Below, in pieces: positions 34,765 through 45,589 of a stretch of DNA of 64,000 bases. The notes under the pieces were generated by a model. That model was not told the origin of the DNA, made no database searches, and saw only the letters and a program-made list of their open reading frames with translations. How positions within the stretch are numbered: position 1 is the stretch's first letter; each line of letters begins with the position of its first letter. The position numbers and the translations under genes were made by a program. Location of the stretch: positions 153,990,941-154,054,940 of the forward strand of contig NC_081553.1 of the NCBI RefSeq assembly GCF_963082655.1, given 5' to 3'. The stretch comes from Stomoxys calcitrans. Its lineage: Eukaryota; Arthropoda; Insecta; Diptera; Muscidae.

Positions 34765-34888
34765 TGTTAGGCTCGGTTAAGTTAAAAAGAGGGTGCGGAT
34801 ATTAACCCGTCCTATGCCATAACGGACATACACCAAAGCCAGTAATCGGCTTGTTTAGCGCCCCAAATACTAAAAAGTAATCTCGATA
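34765..34888 (-). pseudogene. Family B LINE 3' end fragment
   Basis: On minus this is the last part of family B (inverse of AAAAAGAGGGTGCGGATATT, GCCAGTAATCGGCTTG and CTAAAAAGTAATCTCG), with a decayed TTAGG-like tail at 34768. Confidence 0.7.
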
Positions 34889-34955
34889 ATGACTGAGGAG
34901 GAATTAGACCTCCATGATACGTAGACGATGTGATAATACTTCTTAGCAAGATATA
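34888..34955 (+). pseudogene. Family B LINE YADD-region fragment, inverted against its neighbour
   Basis: ATGACTGAGGAGGAATTAGA and GACGATGTGATAATACTTCT match the family B plus-strand copy at 26118-26180 (the stretch before and through the YADD box). It is joined head to head with the minus-strand 3' end at 34888. Confidence 0.55.
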
Positions 34956-34993
34956 TTCATTTACAGATAGTAGCAGTTGCCCAACAACAAAAT

Positions 34994-35145
34994 ATTGAGT
35001 GCACTATCCGTCAAAATCAGTGATTAGTGCAACTCTGATTTGTGTATGTTACTAGCTCGCGCCATTTTTCGTTGTTTGTGTGTGGTATGAATCTTAACTA
35101 TAATACACACACGCAACCAAAACTCGTTGGCAGATAGTGCACTTC
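34994..35145. mobile_element. Short MITE with AGTGCACTATC ends
   Basis: GAGTGCACTATCCGTCAAA on the left and GGCAGATAGTGCACTTCTC on the right form terminal inverted repeats (AGTGCACTATC). It matches 62000-62505 in reverse but lacks the central 280 bp present there. Confidence 0.65.
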
Positions 35146-35159
35146 TCGAGAAAAAATTT

Positions 35160-35905
35160 TACTCAGCTGTCTACTTTAATTGGCTATGATAGAATATTTT
35201 TTCCACTAGCCGAACGTAGAATAGCGTTCCAAGCGCCTCGATCTTCTGCGCTCATTCTAAAATCTCTGCCGGCAAGTTTCGAGGTGTCTCCCACAACTTG
35301 ATCTTTCCATCTGGCTTTTGGTCTTTCCGGTTTGCGTGTACCACCGTGTTTGCCTTCAAAAGACTTCTTTGATAGAGCTTCTTCATCTATTCTGACAACA
35401 TGACCTAGCCAACGCAGCCGTTGTATTTTGGTGCGTGTAACTATGCTATCGTAGTTATACAGCTCGTGGTTCATACGTCGCCTATATTCTCCGTTAACGC
35501 AAACTGGTCCATATATTTTACGAAGAATCTTTCTCTTAAATACTCCAAGCACTGCCTCATCTGCTGTAACAAGTACCCATGCTTCAGAACCATATAACAG
35601 CACGGGTAGTATCAGTGTCTTGTATAGTGTAATCTTCGTCCGTCGAGAGGTGGCCTTGTTTCTAAACTGCTTACTTAGTCCAAAGTAGCATCTGTTTGCC
35701 AGTATTATTCTTCGCTTAATCTCAAAACTGGTGTCATTCGTTTCGGTTATGGCGGTGCCGATGTAGATGAAGTTACTGACTGTCTCAAAGTTGTGGTTCC
35801 CAACTTTCTCCATTTTCTTTATCTGCTCGGTTGTGCAAGGCGTTTTGGGAGTTGAAACCATCCATTTCGTCTTATATCCATTTACTGTCAGACCCATGTT
35901 CACTG
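35160..35905 (-). pseudogene. Family C (RTE-like) LINE ORF2 C-terminal part
   Basis: A 239-codon open frame (35903 to 35184) begins MNMGLTVNGYKTKWMVSTPK and continues FIYIGTAITETNDTSFEIKR, LPVLLYGSEAWVLVTADEAV and LRWLGHVVRIDEEALSKKSF, ending SASGKNILS. This is the thumb and C-terminal region of RTE-like polymerases, which lack RNase H. It is the best preserved family C piece here. The palm, with the catalytic Asp residues, is missing: the frame joins at about 35905 directly to the post-endonuclease linker, so the copy is an internal deletion derivative that keeps both element ends. Confidence 0.85.
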
Positions 35906-36610
35906 ATGGTGATGTTTAATTCTTTGGTAGAATTTCCGGACTTCATTCTGACTCCTGTACATCTCAATTCGCTCACACTCCCGCCTTTCCATTTCCTTTT
36001 TCTTTCTGCGGAATAGAAGTTTCTCCTGATACCTCCCCTTCATCTGGCGCTAAACTTTCCGACTGTTAGACCAAAAATGCCTTCCTTCCCTATTTTCGCA
36101 TTAAAATCTCCCAGAACGATTTTAATATCATGGGCGGGCAGCGGTCATATTCTCTCTTTAAGCGCTCGTAGAAAATATCATGGTCTGCTCATCTTTGTCT
36201 TCCGTCGGGGCATGGGCACAAATAAGGCTAATGTTAAAGAATTTGGCTTTTATGAGGATTGTGGCTAGCCTCTCATCCACCCGAGTAAAGCTGGAAACAA
36301 GGTATTTCAGTCTCCGAATGACCACAAATCCACAGCCAAATTCATGCCTCGTGTTATGGCAGCTATATTATAGTTCGTCACCGTTTGGTGTTGTAGTGAC
36401 GCCATTCCCAATCCATCGCACTTCCTAAAAGGCAGTAATATCTGTCTTGTACTTCTCTAATACATCCGCCAGCGCGTATACTGCACCTTCTTTATAAAGA
36501 ATGCGGACATTCCAGATGCAGATCCGTAAATCATGGTTCTTTTTTCGTGGGTCGTCAACGTGGGGGGGGGGGGGGGGGTCCGTTTTTACTATTCCTTTGT
36601 TTCTCATGGT
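35905..36610 (-). pseudogene. Family C LINE endonuclease relic
   Basis: The minus strand reads DLRICIWNVRILYKEGAVYA, then LEKYKTDITAF at about 36520-36430, the start of an APE-type endonuclease of the kind often annotated as craniofacial development protein 2-like. After a stop come EVRWIGNG, CHNTRHEFGCGFVVIRRLKY and FFNISLICAHAPTEDKDEQT (about 36240). A deletion near 36060 joins a REGRHFW-type block to the linker RRECERIEMYRSQNEVRKFY. The final catalytic block is absent. Confidence 0.75.
36562..36578 (+). repeat. Poly-G tract
   Basis: Seventeen consecutive G, read as poly-Pro in the minus-strand LINE frame. Confidence 0.9.
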
Positions 36611-36970
36611 AGTTCTAATAGTTTTCCGGGGGCGGGTTACGGGCCCAGCGCCCCAACCGCATGGGGTTTGTGGGATTGCACATGTATCCCTCGTTGTGGC
36701 GAGCCGCTTGCTCCAAGACCCGAAGCTCTCCTCCAGCCGCCCCTAACCTAGGAATAGACGCTGATGTTGACCATTGGTTATTTGAAGGCGCCAATAACTC
36801 GCCTTGTCATCTCGAGTATCATTGGAACTCAGTATTTAATTAAGAGCCAGTGCCACCTGACTCTTCACTGAGACTCTCCTCTCGAAAATCGCTGACTGCC
36901 CGCGGCCGCATTTGCAGCTACTCCGCATAAAAATGGAGCTTTCCACCATCCGCAACCTGTGGACGCGCCC
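36610..36970 (-). repeat. Family C LINE 5' leader (copy 2)
   Basis: Non-coding leader of the deleted family C element: inverse of GTCCACAGGTTGCGGA, GAGAGTCTCAGTGAAGAG and CAAATAACCAATGGTCAAC in that order. It is shared with 9395-9620 and 51225-51425. Confidence 0.7.
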
Positions 36971-36980
36971 GCTAGCTTTC

Positions 36981-37072
36981 AGCTAAGCTTCTCGTGATAA
37001 CGATAGACACCACACAAGTCGGTGCTCAAAGTTCCAGCCTGTGTGGTGCTCATAGTTATCCCGTTTACGGTA
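36981..37072 (+). repeat. 92-bp hairpin repeat, copy 1
   Basis: GTGATAACGATAGACACCAC pairs with GTGGTGCTCATAGTTATC across a loop containing GCTCAAAGTTCCAG. A second copy is at 59213-59304. Confidence 0.75.
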
Positions 37073-37084
37073 CTCTACCTGGTA

Positions 37085-38515
37085 AATCAGCTATGCTGAA
37101 GAGCGGAAACTGTCTTACAATGTTAACCCAGAGAAGACTTGAATATGCTTGTTCACGAGGAGGCCAATTTGACGCACAACGTTTCCTCAATAGAACGATT
37201 TCGATATCTGACAAAGTCAAATACTTAGGTGTAATCGTGGCCAGGAAACTGAATTGGAAATGTCACATTCAGGAGCGTACCAAGAAGGCTTACAAATGTT
37301 GGGAGGAATCCGAGGATAGTCCACTGGCTCTACAACAGCGTGATTAGGCCGATCCTTACTTACGCCTCAGTAGTTTGGTGGATTGCGATAGAGAAAAATG
37401 CAACGTAAGGATAATACAACAGGTTCAGAGAACAAGTTGTCTTGGCATAGGGGGAGCACGCCCACTACGGCACTGGATACTATTCTAGATATCCGACCCA
37501 TAGACATACAGAATACGTGCCAGGCAACCACTGCGGCTATGAGAATTAATGCGATGGGAGAATGGATAGAGAATAGGAGCAGGCCGATGATAGCAAACCT
37601 GAAACAAATGGAAGAGGTTTCCGATCGGATACCTGACGCTTGTGGTCGAATGCGAGGCACTGCTACCAGCGACATAGTCTCGAATTGATGGAACCTAGTA
37701 TTGCCATTTGAAATATCAGGTTACACGGATAGATCAAAGATGGAGGAATGAGTGGACCTGGTGGTCTGCATTGAGAACCCAGGGATTGAGATTTGTTTTA
37801 GACTGCCTGACCATAAATGGGTCCTGCAAGCGGAGATCCGGGCGATCACAGAGATTTACGCCTTCCCTGAGGATGGCACAATCCGCATCGTTAAGTCGCC
37901 GGGCCAAAGCGAGGTAACTGGGAATGAGAAAGCAGACGATTTGGCAGTGAAGGCAGAGAACTGCCGTCAATAAACTTGGTTAACCCGAAGCCTTTCGGGT
38001 CGACGCAGTCCGAGTTAAGGACATGGGCGAGGAATTCGCATGTAACCCTGTGGAACGGCGAAACGGTCGGTAGGACGACGAAAATCGTATGGAGAGATCC
38101 AGATCGTGAGAAGACGAGGTTATTACTGAAAGGAAGTAAGAAGGAGGTCAGTATAGCTTTCGGTAGCATAACGTGACACATAGGACTACGTGCTCACTTA
38201 TATAAAATCGGTGCGGCAAGTGACAGCATGTGTAGGGCATGCGGGAAAGATAATGAGACGTTGGAGCCTTTCCTATGTTACTGTCCGGCTTTCGCGGCTA
38301 ACAGATACCGTCAGTTAGGTGGGGACACAATACCAGACATTAACCAACTTAGGGGCGTGGCAAGGACAACAATTAAGGATTTAGGATTTTATGAGTGGCA
38401 CGGAATTCCAAACTTAGATTTTTTTCGAGGTTCTTTTTTAGTTTTTAGAGCGCACAATAAGCCGATTACTGGCATAGGTGTATGTCCATTGGGTGGATGA
38501 ATATCCGAAAAAGAA
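37085..38515 (+). pseudogene. Family B LINE thumb, RNase H and C-terminal relic
   Basis: Starts AMLKSGNCLTMLTQRRLEYA in the thumb, then ISISDKVKYLGVIVARKLNW and CHIQERTKKAYKC (37200-37290). The post-thumb SLVDCDREKCN is near 37370. RNase H remnants (FPEDGTIRIVKSPGQSEVTG and NEKADDLAVKAENC at 37850-37965) keep the GNEKAD motif. The C-terminal block CRACGKDNETLEPFLCYC is at 38229-38285, and the 3' phrase GCCGATTACTGGCATAGG is near 38460. The tail is lost. Frameshifts near 37410 and 37680. Confidence 0.8.
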
Positions 38516-38649
38516 AATCTAAGACAGGAGCCAACCCTTGTACTCAGCTACTTTTGACGTGCTATTTGGGAGATACGAGATGAGAGAAAACCAGATGCTC
38601 AAGAAGTCAGGATACCAAATCAGTTTATATGGCAGCTATATCTGGTTAT

Positions 38650-39045
38650 GGACCAACATGACGGACATGACTAGATCGACTTAAAATGACATGATGATCA
38701 AGAGTATATAAATTGCGTTGCCCAAAAAGTAATTGCGGATTTTTCATATAGTCGGCGTTGACAAATTTTTTCACAGCTTGTGACTCTGTAATTGCGTTCT
38801 TTCTTCTGTCAGTTATCAGCTGTTACTTTTAGCTTGCTTCAGAAAAAAGTGTAAAAAAAGTATATTTGATTAAAGTTCATTCTAAGATTTATTAAAAATG
38901 CATTTACTTTCTTTTAAAAAATCCGCAATTACTTTTTGGGCAACCCAATACTTTATGGGATCTCAGAGGAATATTTCGAGGAGTTACAATCAGAATGACG
39001 AAATTAGTATACCACCATTCTATGGTGGAGGGAATAACAAACATT
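38650..39045 (-). repeat. Family H repeat, head fragment with a MITE inside
   Basis: Reverse-strand head (inverse of CCATGTCCGTCATG, TTGATCATCATGTCATT) to 38710, then the MITE, then the rest (inverse of ATATTCCTCTGAGATCCCA, TGACGAAATTAGTATACC) to about 39035. Confidence 0.8.
38711..38948 (-). mobile_element. Mariner-type MITE, copy 2 (238 bp)
   Basis: Ends GTTGCCCAAAAAGTAATTGC and its inverse, flanked by TA. The host sequence without it is seen at 21665-21690 (AATATATACTTTATGGGG), so the duplicated target is TA. Confidence 0.88.
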
Positions 39046-39387
39046 TTTTTCTAAGAGAAGATTTGGCCCAACACCGTGGCACCATTGACATTCTTTTTTC
39101 GTATAGAAAAAATGACAATAAAAATTGATTGTAGGCAAAATCAATAAAATACAAAGTAACCAGCAAAAATATTTTAACAAACAAATTTTAAGAGCTTAGC
39201 TACAAATTTTAGAATTAGAATTCAAATTGTTTGCTATACACGTTTTCCACTTATTTTATACTTGTACTAAATATTTGTCAATAAAACACAATACTAATAA
39301 TTCATTGAATCGGATATTGTCCGGCAGTATACCGTACGGTGTGTTACAACTAGAAAAACAAAAAACCCTACTTCTAAAATTAAACTG
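39045..39387. other. No gene seen
   Basis: AT-rich, nothing recognised. Confidence 0.3.
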
Positions 39388-39488
39388 AGTACGCATCTCT
39401 AACGAAATTTTCGGTTGCAACCAAGACATTTATGGCGCCACTGAAAAATAGTTGTGCAAAATACAAGATTTCGCCAGAGATGCATACC
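39388..39488. repeat. 101-bp inverted-repeat element (possible MITE)
   Basis: GTACGCATCTCTAACGAAAT faces the inverse of GTATGCATCTCTGGCGAAAT. The left end continues TTTCGGTTGCA, also found at 63700-63720. Confidence 0.6.
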
Positions 39489-39489
39489 A

Positions 39490-39890
39490 GCCTTTAACCC
39501 TAGTATTAACTTCATTCCCAAGAGAATTGCCTATTAATTATTGGCAATAGAATGCGACCTATTGGACGACAAAACGCAAACAGAAGTCAAACAAAGCCAC
39601 TCAACAAAAGCAACTATTATGAAAAAGAGTTGCTTGGACCCAGTTCGTGAGCATTTAGGTTGGAAGAGGATGATGCCAAGATTTTATCTTAGCATCCACG
39701 TATGCCATCACTTGACCCATTGTCGTGAGCATTAAATTACATTTACCATAAATTGAAGCGAAATTTGTATTGACGCCGCGATATGTCGCTGGTGTTTTGC
39801 TCAAAGAACTCAATACCACTTCTGCGGAATGAGTTCGAAAGGGAAGAAAAAAGATTGTGAGACTTCGTACTAGAGATTATACACGAATAA
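39490..39890. other. No gene seen
   Basis: No domain or repeat recognised; it may include a 3' untranslated part of the minus-strand LINE that follows. Confidence 0.3.
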
Positions 39891-40600
39891 AAGAAAAAAG
39901 AAAGGAGGAATGGAGAAACCCGAGTGCGAGGTGAAGAACCGCCCTTCCCTACGCAAGCACGGATCTACCTACGCCGGAGCCTGTGGCAACCCTCGTCGGA
40001 ACCATCCTGTTCCCTCAACAAACCTCAGGAGAGATACCAGAGGTACGTTCGCAAGTTCACCTAGATCACAGAAGAAACGGCTCCTCAGAAAGGAGAGCCT
40101 ACGTTTCTGCAGACCCGGACAGGAACACAGCGAGTGCATCGACTTCTTATCGAACGCCAGCAACTCCCTCGTCCTCTTCCTAACGATGACCGGCCATAGC
40201 GCCTTCGCAGTCTGGCAACCATCTATCGAGTCCCACCTCGCCACCGACGCTCCCCTGTCCATCCCATCTACTGTGTTCAGTAGCTGGACAAATGGCACGT
40301 AGGCAAGACCGATGACTGGTCCGCCCGACAGACGAACTCCTCCTGGCGCACTCGTCCGCCCTCTCATTTCCCCATCTCGACCTCACCATCCTCGACCCCA
40401 AGGCCTTGAGCGCCACCATACTGTCCACATAAATTCTGAGTTTCGAGGGCGGTAAGGATCTTGCCATAATTTCTCTTGCGGCTACTGCAATGGCACAGAC
40501 CTCTGCCTGAAAGACCGTACACTCGTCCGGCAGACGTACTGATATTGAGTGCATCAGAGTAGACCACCAATCCAGTCCCTTACTCCATCTGTGTAGATTG
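39890..40600 (-). pseudogene. Family E LINE RNase H and C-terminal relic
   Basis: The minus strand shows KTSIYTDGV near 40590, then LPDECTVFQAEVCAIAVAAR (about 40530-40470) and KLRIYVDSMVALKALGS, the middle RNase H blocks. The last block is WGNERADECARR, with the HxxIxGNExAD motif partly deleted. After it comes TAKALWPVIVRKRTRELLAF and a Cys-poor relic of the terminal block (CSCPGLQKRRL). Two overlapping frames carry the pieces, so there are frameshifts. It would belong to an ORF2 that starts near 42430. Confidence 0.65.
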
Positions 40601-41640
40601 ATGTCTTATCCTTCTCTAGTACACCATCCTTCCTCCATTCGTCCCTCTCAGGAAAACGAATCGCGAATGCCCTCACTCCAGTCGGCTAGTTGCCCGATAG
40701 TTGGAGAACTTCCTCACTCTACCCTCCGTATCCATAACACCAAGAACGGGAGTCTGATCTCCGGTATCTTATATCTACGCGTAAAGAGTACCAGCTCCGT
40801 CTTCCCTGGGTTGGTCCTCAACCCATTTCTGGTAGCGCGATCGTCGACAGAAACTTGCCTCGGACCAGCAGCACGACGTCGTCCGCATAAGCGATAATCC
40901 TCGTGCCGTTTCCATCGAGATCCATCAGGATTTCATTAATCACGAGGTTCCACAGTATCGGTGAGAACATGCCTCCTTGAGGCGTTCCTCTGGTCATCCG
41001 CCTTCTGACCACACAACCCACCAGGTTTGCATTAATATTCCTGCCATAAAGCACATTATTTGTCCATTGGGATATTGAGGGTGCGGTCCAATGCCGCGAC
41101 TAACGCCCCAATCTCCACATTATTGAAAGCCCCCTCAATATCCAAGAAGGCCGCCAAAGTGAAATCCTTCTGTCGGAGAGACGTCTCGACCTCCTTGTAC
41201 CACCTCGCGAAGGGCCGTCTCCACAGACCTGCTTTTGAGGTATGCGTGTTGTGCCCCACTGAAGTTCTCCGGCGTCTGTCCCCCTCTCACCTTCAGGTCA
41301 ATCAGTGTTTTCTGCAAAAATTATGACAGATTAAAAGGCCTATAGTCCTTCCTCGTACTGTGGTTTATTCTTCCCGCTTGGGGATAAAGACCACCTTGGC
41401 TTCCCTCCATGCCTTCGGTATGCAGGATCACGCTAACCTCGCCCTGAAGATCTGCTCAAGCCGTGGCAGGGTGACTCCAAGGGACTTCTGCAGCAGTGCC
41501 GGGATAATTCCGTTAGGACCGGCCGACTTAAATGGCCGGAAAGTGCGGACCGCCAACGCTATCTTCTTCTCGTCCACGATGTCCCTGATGAGGTCATCTG
41601 TTAAGGCCACATATGTAGGCATTGCGATGTCCTGATCGCC
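40600..41640 (-). pseudogene. Family E LINE reverse transcriptase relic
   Basis: Reading minus from 41622: IALAVRTFRPFKSAGPNGII and PALLQKSLGVTLPRLEQIFR (fingers). Then come SAQHAYLKSRSVETALREVV-type sequence (41240), FTLAAFLDIEGAFNNVEIGA (motif A intact, about 41160) and MTRGTPQGGMFSPILWNLVI (about 40990). Next are RIIAYADDVVLLVRGKF (intact YADD, about 40885), RNGLRTNPGKTELVLFTRRY and a collapsed thumb. Frameshifts separate these. The order and the DIEGAFNNV/YADDVV wording are those of LOA/R1-like LINEs. Confidence 0.75.
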
Positions 41641-42430
41641 GACCTCTTCCTAGGAGCTTGGGAAATGAACCTCCATCGGGAGTTCCATCGTCTCTTACCC
41701 ACTCTCAGTGTCAGTCCGGTCCTCCTTCCATAGGGAGCTAGGCGTGATAGGATCCTGTGAGAGCACTTAGCGCAACCTAGTGTCTCACTAGTGCTTTTCA
41801 ATTCTCCACAAAATTTCGCCCAAAAGCATCGCGATACTCGTTCCAGCCCTCTGCCATGTTCTCCCTCTTGGCTTTGTCTAAAAGTCTTCTGCTCTCCCTC
41901 CTGAGTACCTTCAGTTGCGTTGTACTATTTCTGGACATGCCTTCAAAAAGACCTCGTTCAGGCATCCCGTGACAAGATAGACTGCGGTCTCCAGTTCCCT
42001 TGCTTCCTCCAGAGGCCTCCGAATTTCTGCATCTGTTCCCTGAACTTCTCCCAGTCGGTTCTCCTCGGGTTTCTGTATGGCGCCCTCCTTCCCCTCTCGT
42101 GCTCGACCCGAAAACATATCCTATAGTGACCCGAAAAGAAGCACTTGATCGAAACGTTCCAGTTCAACACCTTCACCGAGTCACTATTCGTCACAAGCGT
42201 TATATCAATAGCCTGTTCCCTGATCCGGTTTTGGAAAGTAGGTTCGTTTCCCCTATTGCATACAACTAGGCTCGTGGATAAAATGTAATCAAAAAGTGGC
42301 ACATCTCTTTCATTGGTATCCGTGCTTACCCAGAGACTGTGGTGTGCATTGGCATCACCCCCTAGCACAAGGTCATGCCCCTTCTCCTCGCACCAACCGA
42401 CCAGGGCCCGGACTGTGTCTGTGTCCACAT
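41640..42430 (-). pseudogene. Family E LINE endonuclease relic (C-terminal half)
   Basis: A 156-codon open frame (42428-41958) begins MDTDTVRALVGWCEEKGHDL. It contains VLGGDANAHHSLWVSTDTNE (catalytic NAHH block), NEPTFQNRIREQAIDITLVT, and SGHYRICFRVEHERG, where the usual SDH is SGH. The N-terminal half with the QEPW block is missing: the preceding frame jumps straight from ORF1-like sequence to this point near 42430. Confidence 0.75.
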
Positions 42431-43190
42431 CATAGGGTAGTTACATGGAGGAACTTGACCTCTCCCAGCGAGGACTTCTGTATGACAAGGATTCAGAACC
42501 AACCCAGATCCAGAGGTCCTTGCCATTACCTTTGTCCTCGCTCGTCCCGTTACAATTGTCCAGCTTTCCGCTAGCAGATGCTTATTCTGCCCTTTAAGCA
42601 GCCTGAGTATAGCTTCGTCGTACAATACTGGAGGGGGAATCCACACTCGCAGCGTCGTTCAGCGGGGGATCTGATCAAATCGGGACAAGCTCTATCTTCA
42701 TGCCAGACGAAAGGGGGACAAGGCCACCGATGTAGGTCGAAAGAAAACCCAGAGCTTTCTTATTACCGCATCCGATGACCTTAACGCCCTTCCGCCACCA
42801 TCGAAATTCCGCCACCATGTTGTATTTGTTGTAGTGTTCGCGTCCGTGTCAGTTCCAGTATCGTCCGATGTAGCAGAGGGCAGCATACGTTCCACGACAG
42901 TAGTATTAATCATAGACTCGTACTTCCTGACGTGGAACTTATGCTTGCGCATCAAATGCTTGTCACGGTTGTCACCGTAACGAGCGTTTGTAGTCTTCTT
43001 CCCGTTTCTGCTCGTCCGTCTTCTGTACTTTCCGCCTGCCCCCCTACGAGGTTCCCGCTACTACACCAGGAGTTGAGGTTCCGGCTGCTGTCGATTCTGA
43101 GGAGATCATCTGGACGTCCTCTTCATCCGTTTCATAAAGCTGGATCGCTCCAACTCCCGAGAGTCCATCGCAGGAATCCTCGCTAGGGGG
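42362..43190 (-). pseudogene. Family E LINE ORF1 relic
   Basis: On minus, 42955-42698 gives a Thr/Asp-rich frame (SATSDDTGTDTDANTTTNTT). Then 42646-42450 gives VLYDEAILRLLKGQNKHLLA and SWTIVTGRARTKVMARTSGS, with GLVLNPCHTEVLAGRGQVPP, resembling the ORF1 C-terminal domain of related LINEs. Low-complexity and frameshifted, ending near 43190. Confidence 0.5.
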
Positions 43191-43578
43191 CAAGTCAGTG
43201 TTGTCTTGTCACGTCAGTATATTGTGAAGTGTTTGGGTAAAGTGTATGTTGTGTGCCTGTTTGTTGTGTATAACATGAGGGTGGGACCAGCAGATATTGC
43301 GTCCCTGCCGATCCTGTTGGTTCGGGTGGATTCACGGTGCTGGACCGCTGACCACCTGCAGATTTACTCTTTGTATAATTTCACTCATGTTTGTATTTTT
43401 GGGACAACTTTTAGTTCAGGTTGAATCCGAAGTCACCGCATTCACTTAGGAAACCATTGCACCCTTGGCCATATGATTTTCCAGGTGAATGCACCGACCC
43501 TAGATTCAACCCTTAAGCGCCCGTATCTCGTCAAGATTGTTACCCCGCGCGGGGGTCGCATTTTCTTAGTCAACATTA
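43190..43578. other. No gene seen
   Basis: GT-rich then mixed sequence with no family recognised. Confidence 0.3.
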
Positions 43579-44130
43579 TTTTATAATGATTTTTGACAGT
43601 TTTTCGGGCGAAAAGTCGAAGTCAGTACTGGGCTTTAGGTAGAAAATGTACTTCGCTTTGTTTTAGCATTTGACTGGTTTCCTAAATCGCGATTTCGTTT
43701 GGTGCCACACCAAACTCATCGGTTGGAATGAACGGAACGGCACGCCGCAAACAGTGTAGACTGCAATATGCGAACATTGAAAACTCTTATGGCAATCGAC
43801 GATTGTGAGAGTAGCAGTTGGGCAAGTGTATTTTGTTATAATAGTTTGTTGTCTTCATTTGGCAGAAATATATGAAGTGGAGTTGTTTTCATTCTTGCTG
43901 TGCTACAAAAGGAAGATACTCTTAAATGCATTGTTTCAGCCCAGAAGACATACTTTTTTGAAAGTCCTACCGAATTTGATGAGGTGCGAATGAATTTGAT
44001 GGGGTGCCAAACGAAATCGCGATCTAGGAAACCAGTCAAATGCTATTACAAAGCAAAACACAATTTCTGCCTAAATCCTTGTACTGACTTCGACTTCTTA
44101 CCCGAATAACTATCAAAACGCATTATAAAA
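43579..44130. mobile_element. Long-TIR (foldback-like) element, arms about 140 bp
   Basis: 43579-43720 and 43992-44130 are inverted copies sharing AAGTCGAAGTCAGTAC, AGCATTTGACTGGTTTCCTA, ATCGCGATTTCGTTTGG and TTTTATAATG tips, roughly 80-85 percent similar by eye. The 270-bp middle has no domain. A transposase is not encoded and the flanking duplication is unclear. Confidence 0.7.
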
Positions 44131-44134
44131 AAAA

Positions 44135-44999
44135 TATGAAGAAGAAATTGCGAACACATTTCGTAGAAGTGATACTGAGTTCTATGATCAAAATTGTAGC
44201 GACATGTCGCTGCATTAATTTATTTATTTTATTGCAAATTTAAAAAAAAATGGTCACGAAATGCGCGCGAATCAACTCTGCTTTTATCTTTGTTGTGTGT
44301 TGTGGTTTTACTTTTGTCTGTGTTCTGACGAAAAATAGAGTCCCTCGGATTTCCCAATAGTTTAATAGGTATTTTCGCCGCGAATGAAGTCAGTACTAGG
44401 CTTAACTTGCAAAATAGGGTTTTTTGTTTTTCTATTTGAATTAGAAACAGAGAACACTGTTTCCAGTATTTTTCGGTCCCTTAAATTCGAATCATTTATT
44501 CCCAAATTTAGATAAATTAAAAAAAAAACCCAAACAGTTTTGAGTGGAATTTTATAAAATTGAAACTTAATTTTTTTTTTGTATTGGTATTTGAATGTTG
44601 GATTCCATTTGTTACACTAAAATGTGGGTAGTATCAAGTATTCCTGGGTTTGATATTCAGCAAAAAAATTTCAGTAAAATTTTTAAAAACGACAAAATTA
44701 AATTTTTATTTTCTACAAAGACAAAATTTTGCTTAGGCCAGGGCCGCCTTAAAGAAGAGGTGGTGGAACTAAAAATCAGAAACTTTAAGAGATTTCTACG
44801 TTATTGCAGTTGTAAACTTTTTTCTTTCTTTGCTCACTTATTGATGTCAAATGACCTAGCGGCAAATGTAAGTGTTATATAAAACTAGCTCTTATAGATT
44901 AAAATCTGCTGACTAATATTATTTCAACACATTTCCTCTCTTAAGATAGATATTAATTTCGTGTTTCACAGTGAAAATTCATATTTTTGCGATTAATTT
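44135..44999. other. No gene seen
   Basis: AT-rich; frames of up to 95 codons (44595-44882) show no domain. Confidence 0.3.
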
Positions 45000-45175
45000 T
45001 TGTAGATCATAGATTTTGAATCAAAAACACTTTCTAATTTCATTCATTAGGGCATTCCCATTATTTATTATAAAATTTTAAAAAATGTTATCAATGATAG
45101 TTTTATAGTTATTCAAAGTAATCGTGAAAAATATTGTGAAACACTATCTTTATACCCACCTTTTTATAAACATGC
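45000..45175 (+). repeat. Diverged copy of the GGCTGGTAC MITE family
   Basis: TTTCATTCATTAGGGCATTC and AAAGTAATCGTGAAAAATAT follow the order seen at 58925-59030. The ends are not preserved. Confidence 0.45.
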
Positions 45176-45589
45176 AATTTTACTCGTCGAATTTCATTAA
45201 AGGTTTTCGTGCATAACACATACGGAAATAACAATTTGCAAAATATTTCCATTGTAAAAACATTTTCTTGAAAGAAAATCAAAAATTCAAAAAGTAAATT
45301 TGAAAATTTTTAAATAATATTTCACTGTGCTAAAATCCACGGTCAAAGCCAACAGATCTAACAAATTTCTACTAGAATTTTCGTCTCTTAATCACTATGA
45401 GCTCCGTACCAACTGCCTCAAATACTGTATTGCGAATTATGGAATTCTAAGAAAAAAAACGACATAGATTTTATTTGAAATAATTATTTAAAAATGTAAA
45501 TTAACCGGTATTTCGGGGTTTTAAAATTGTGTTTACGAGTTTTTAAAGTGTTTCATTTCATTGCTGATGTATTCAAATAATTTACAATA

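Noticed and set aside
39910..40302. 130-codon plus-strand frame
   Set aside because: Antisense to the family E RNase H region, whose minus-strand motifs are clear.
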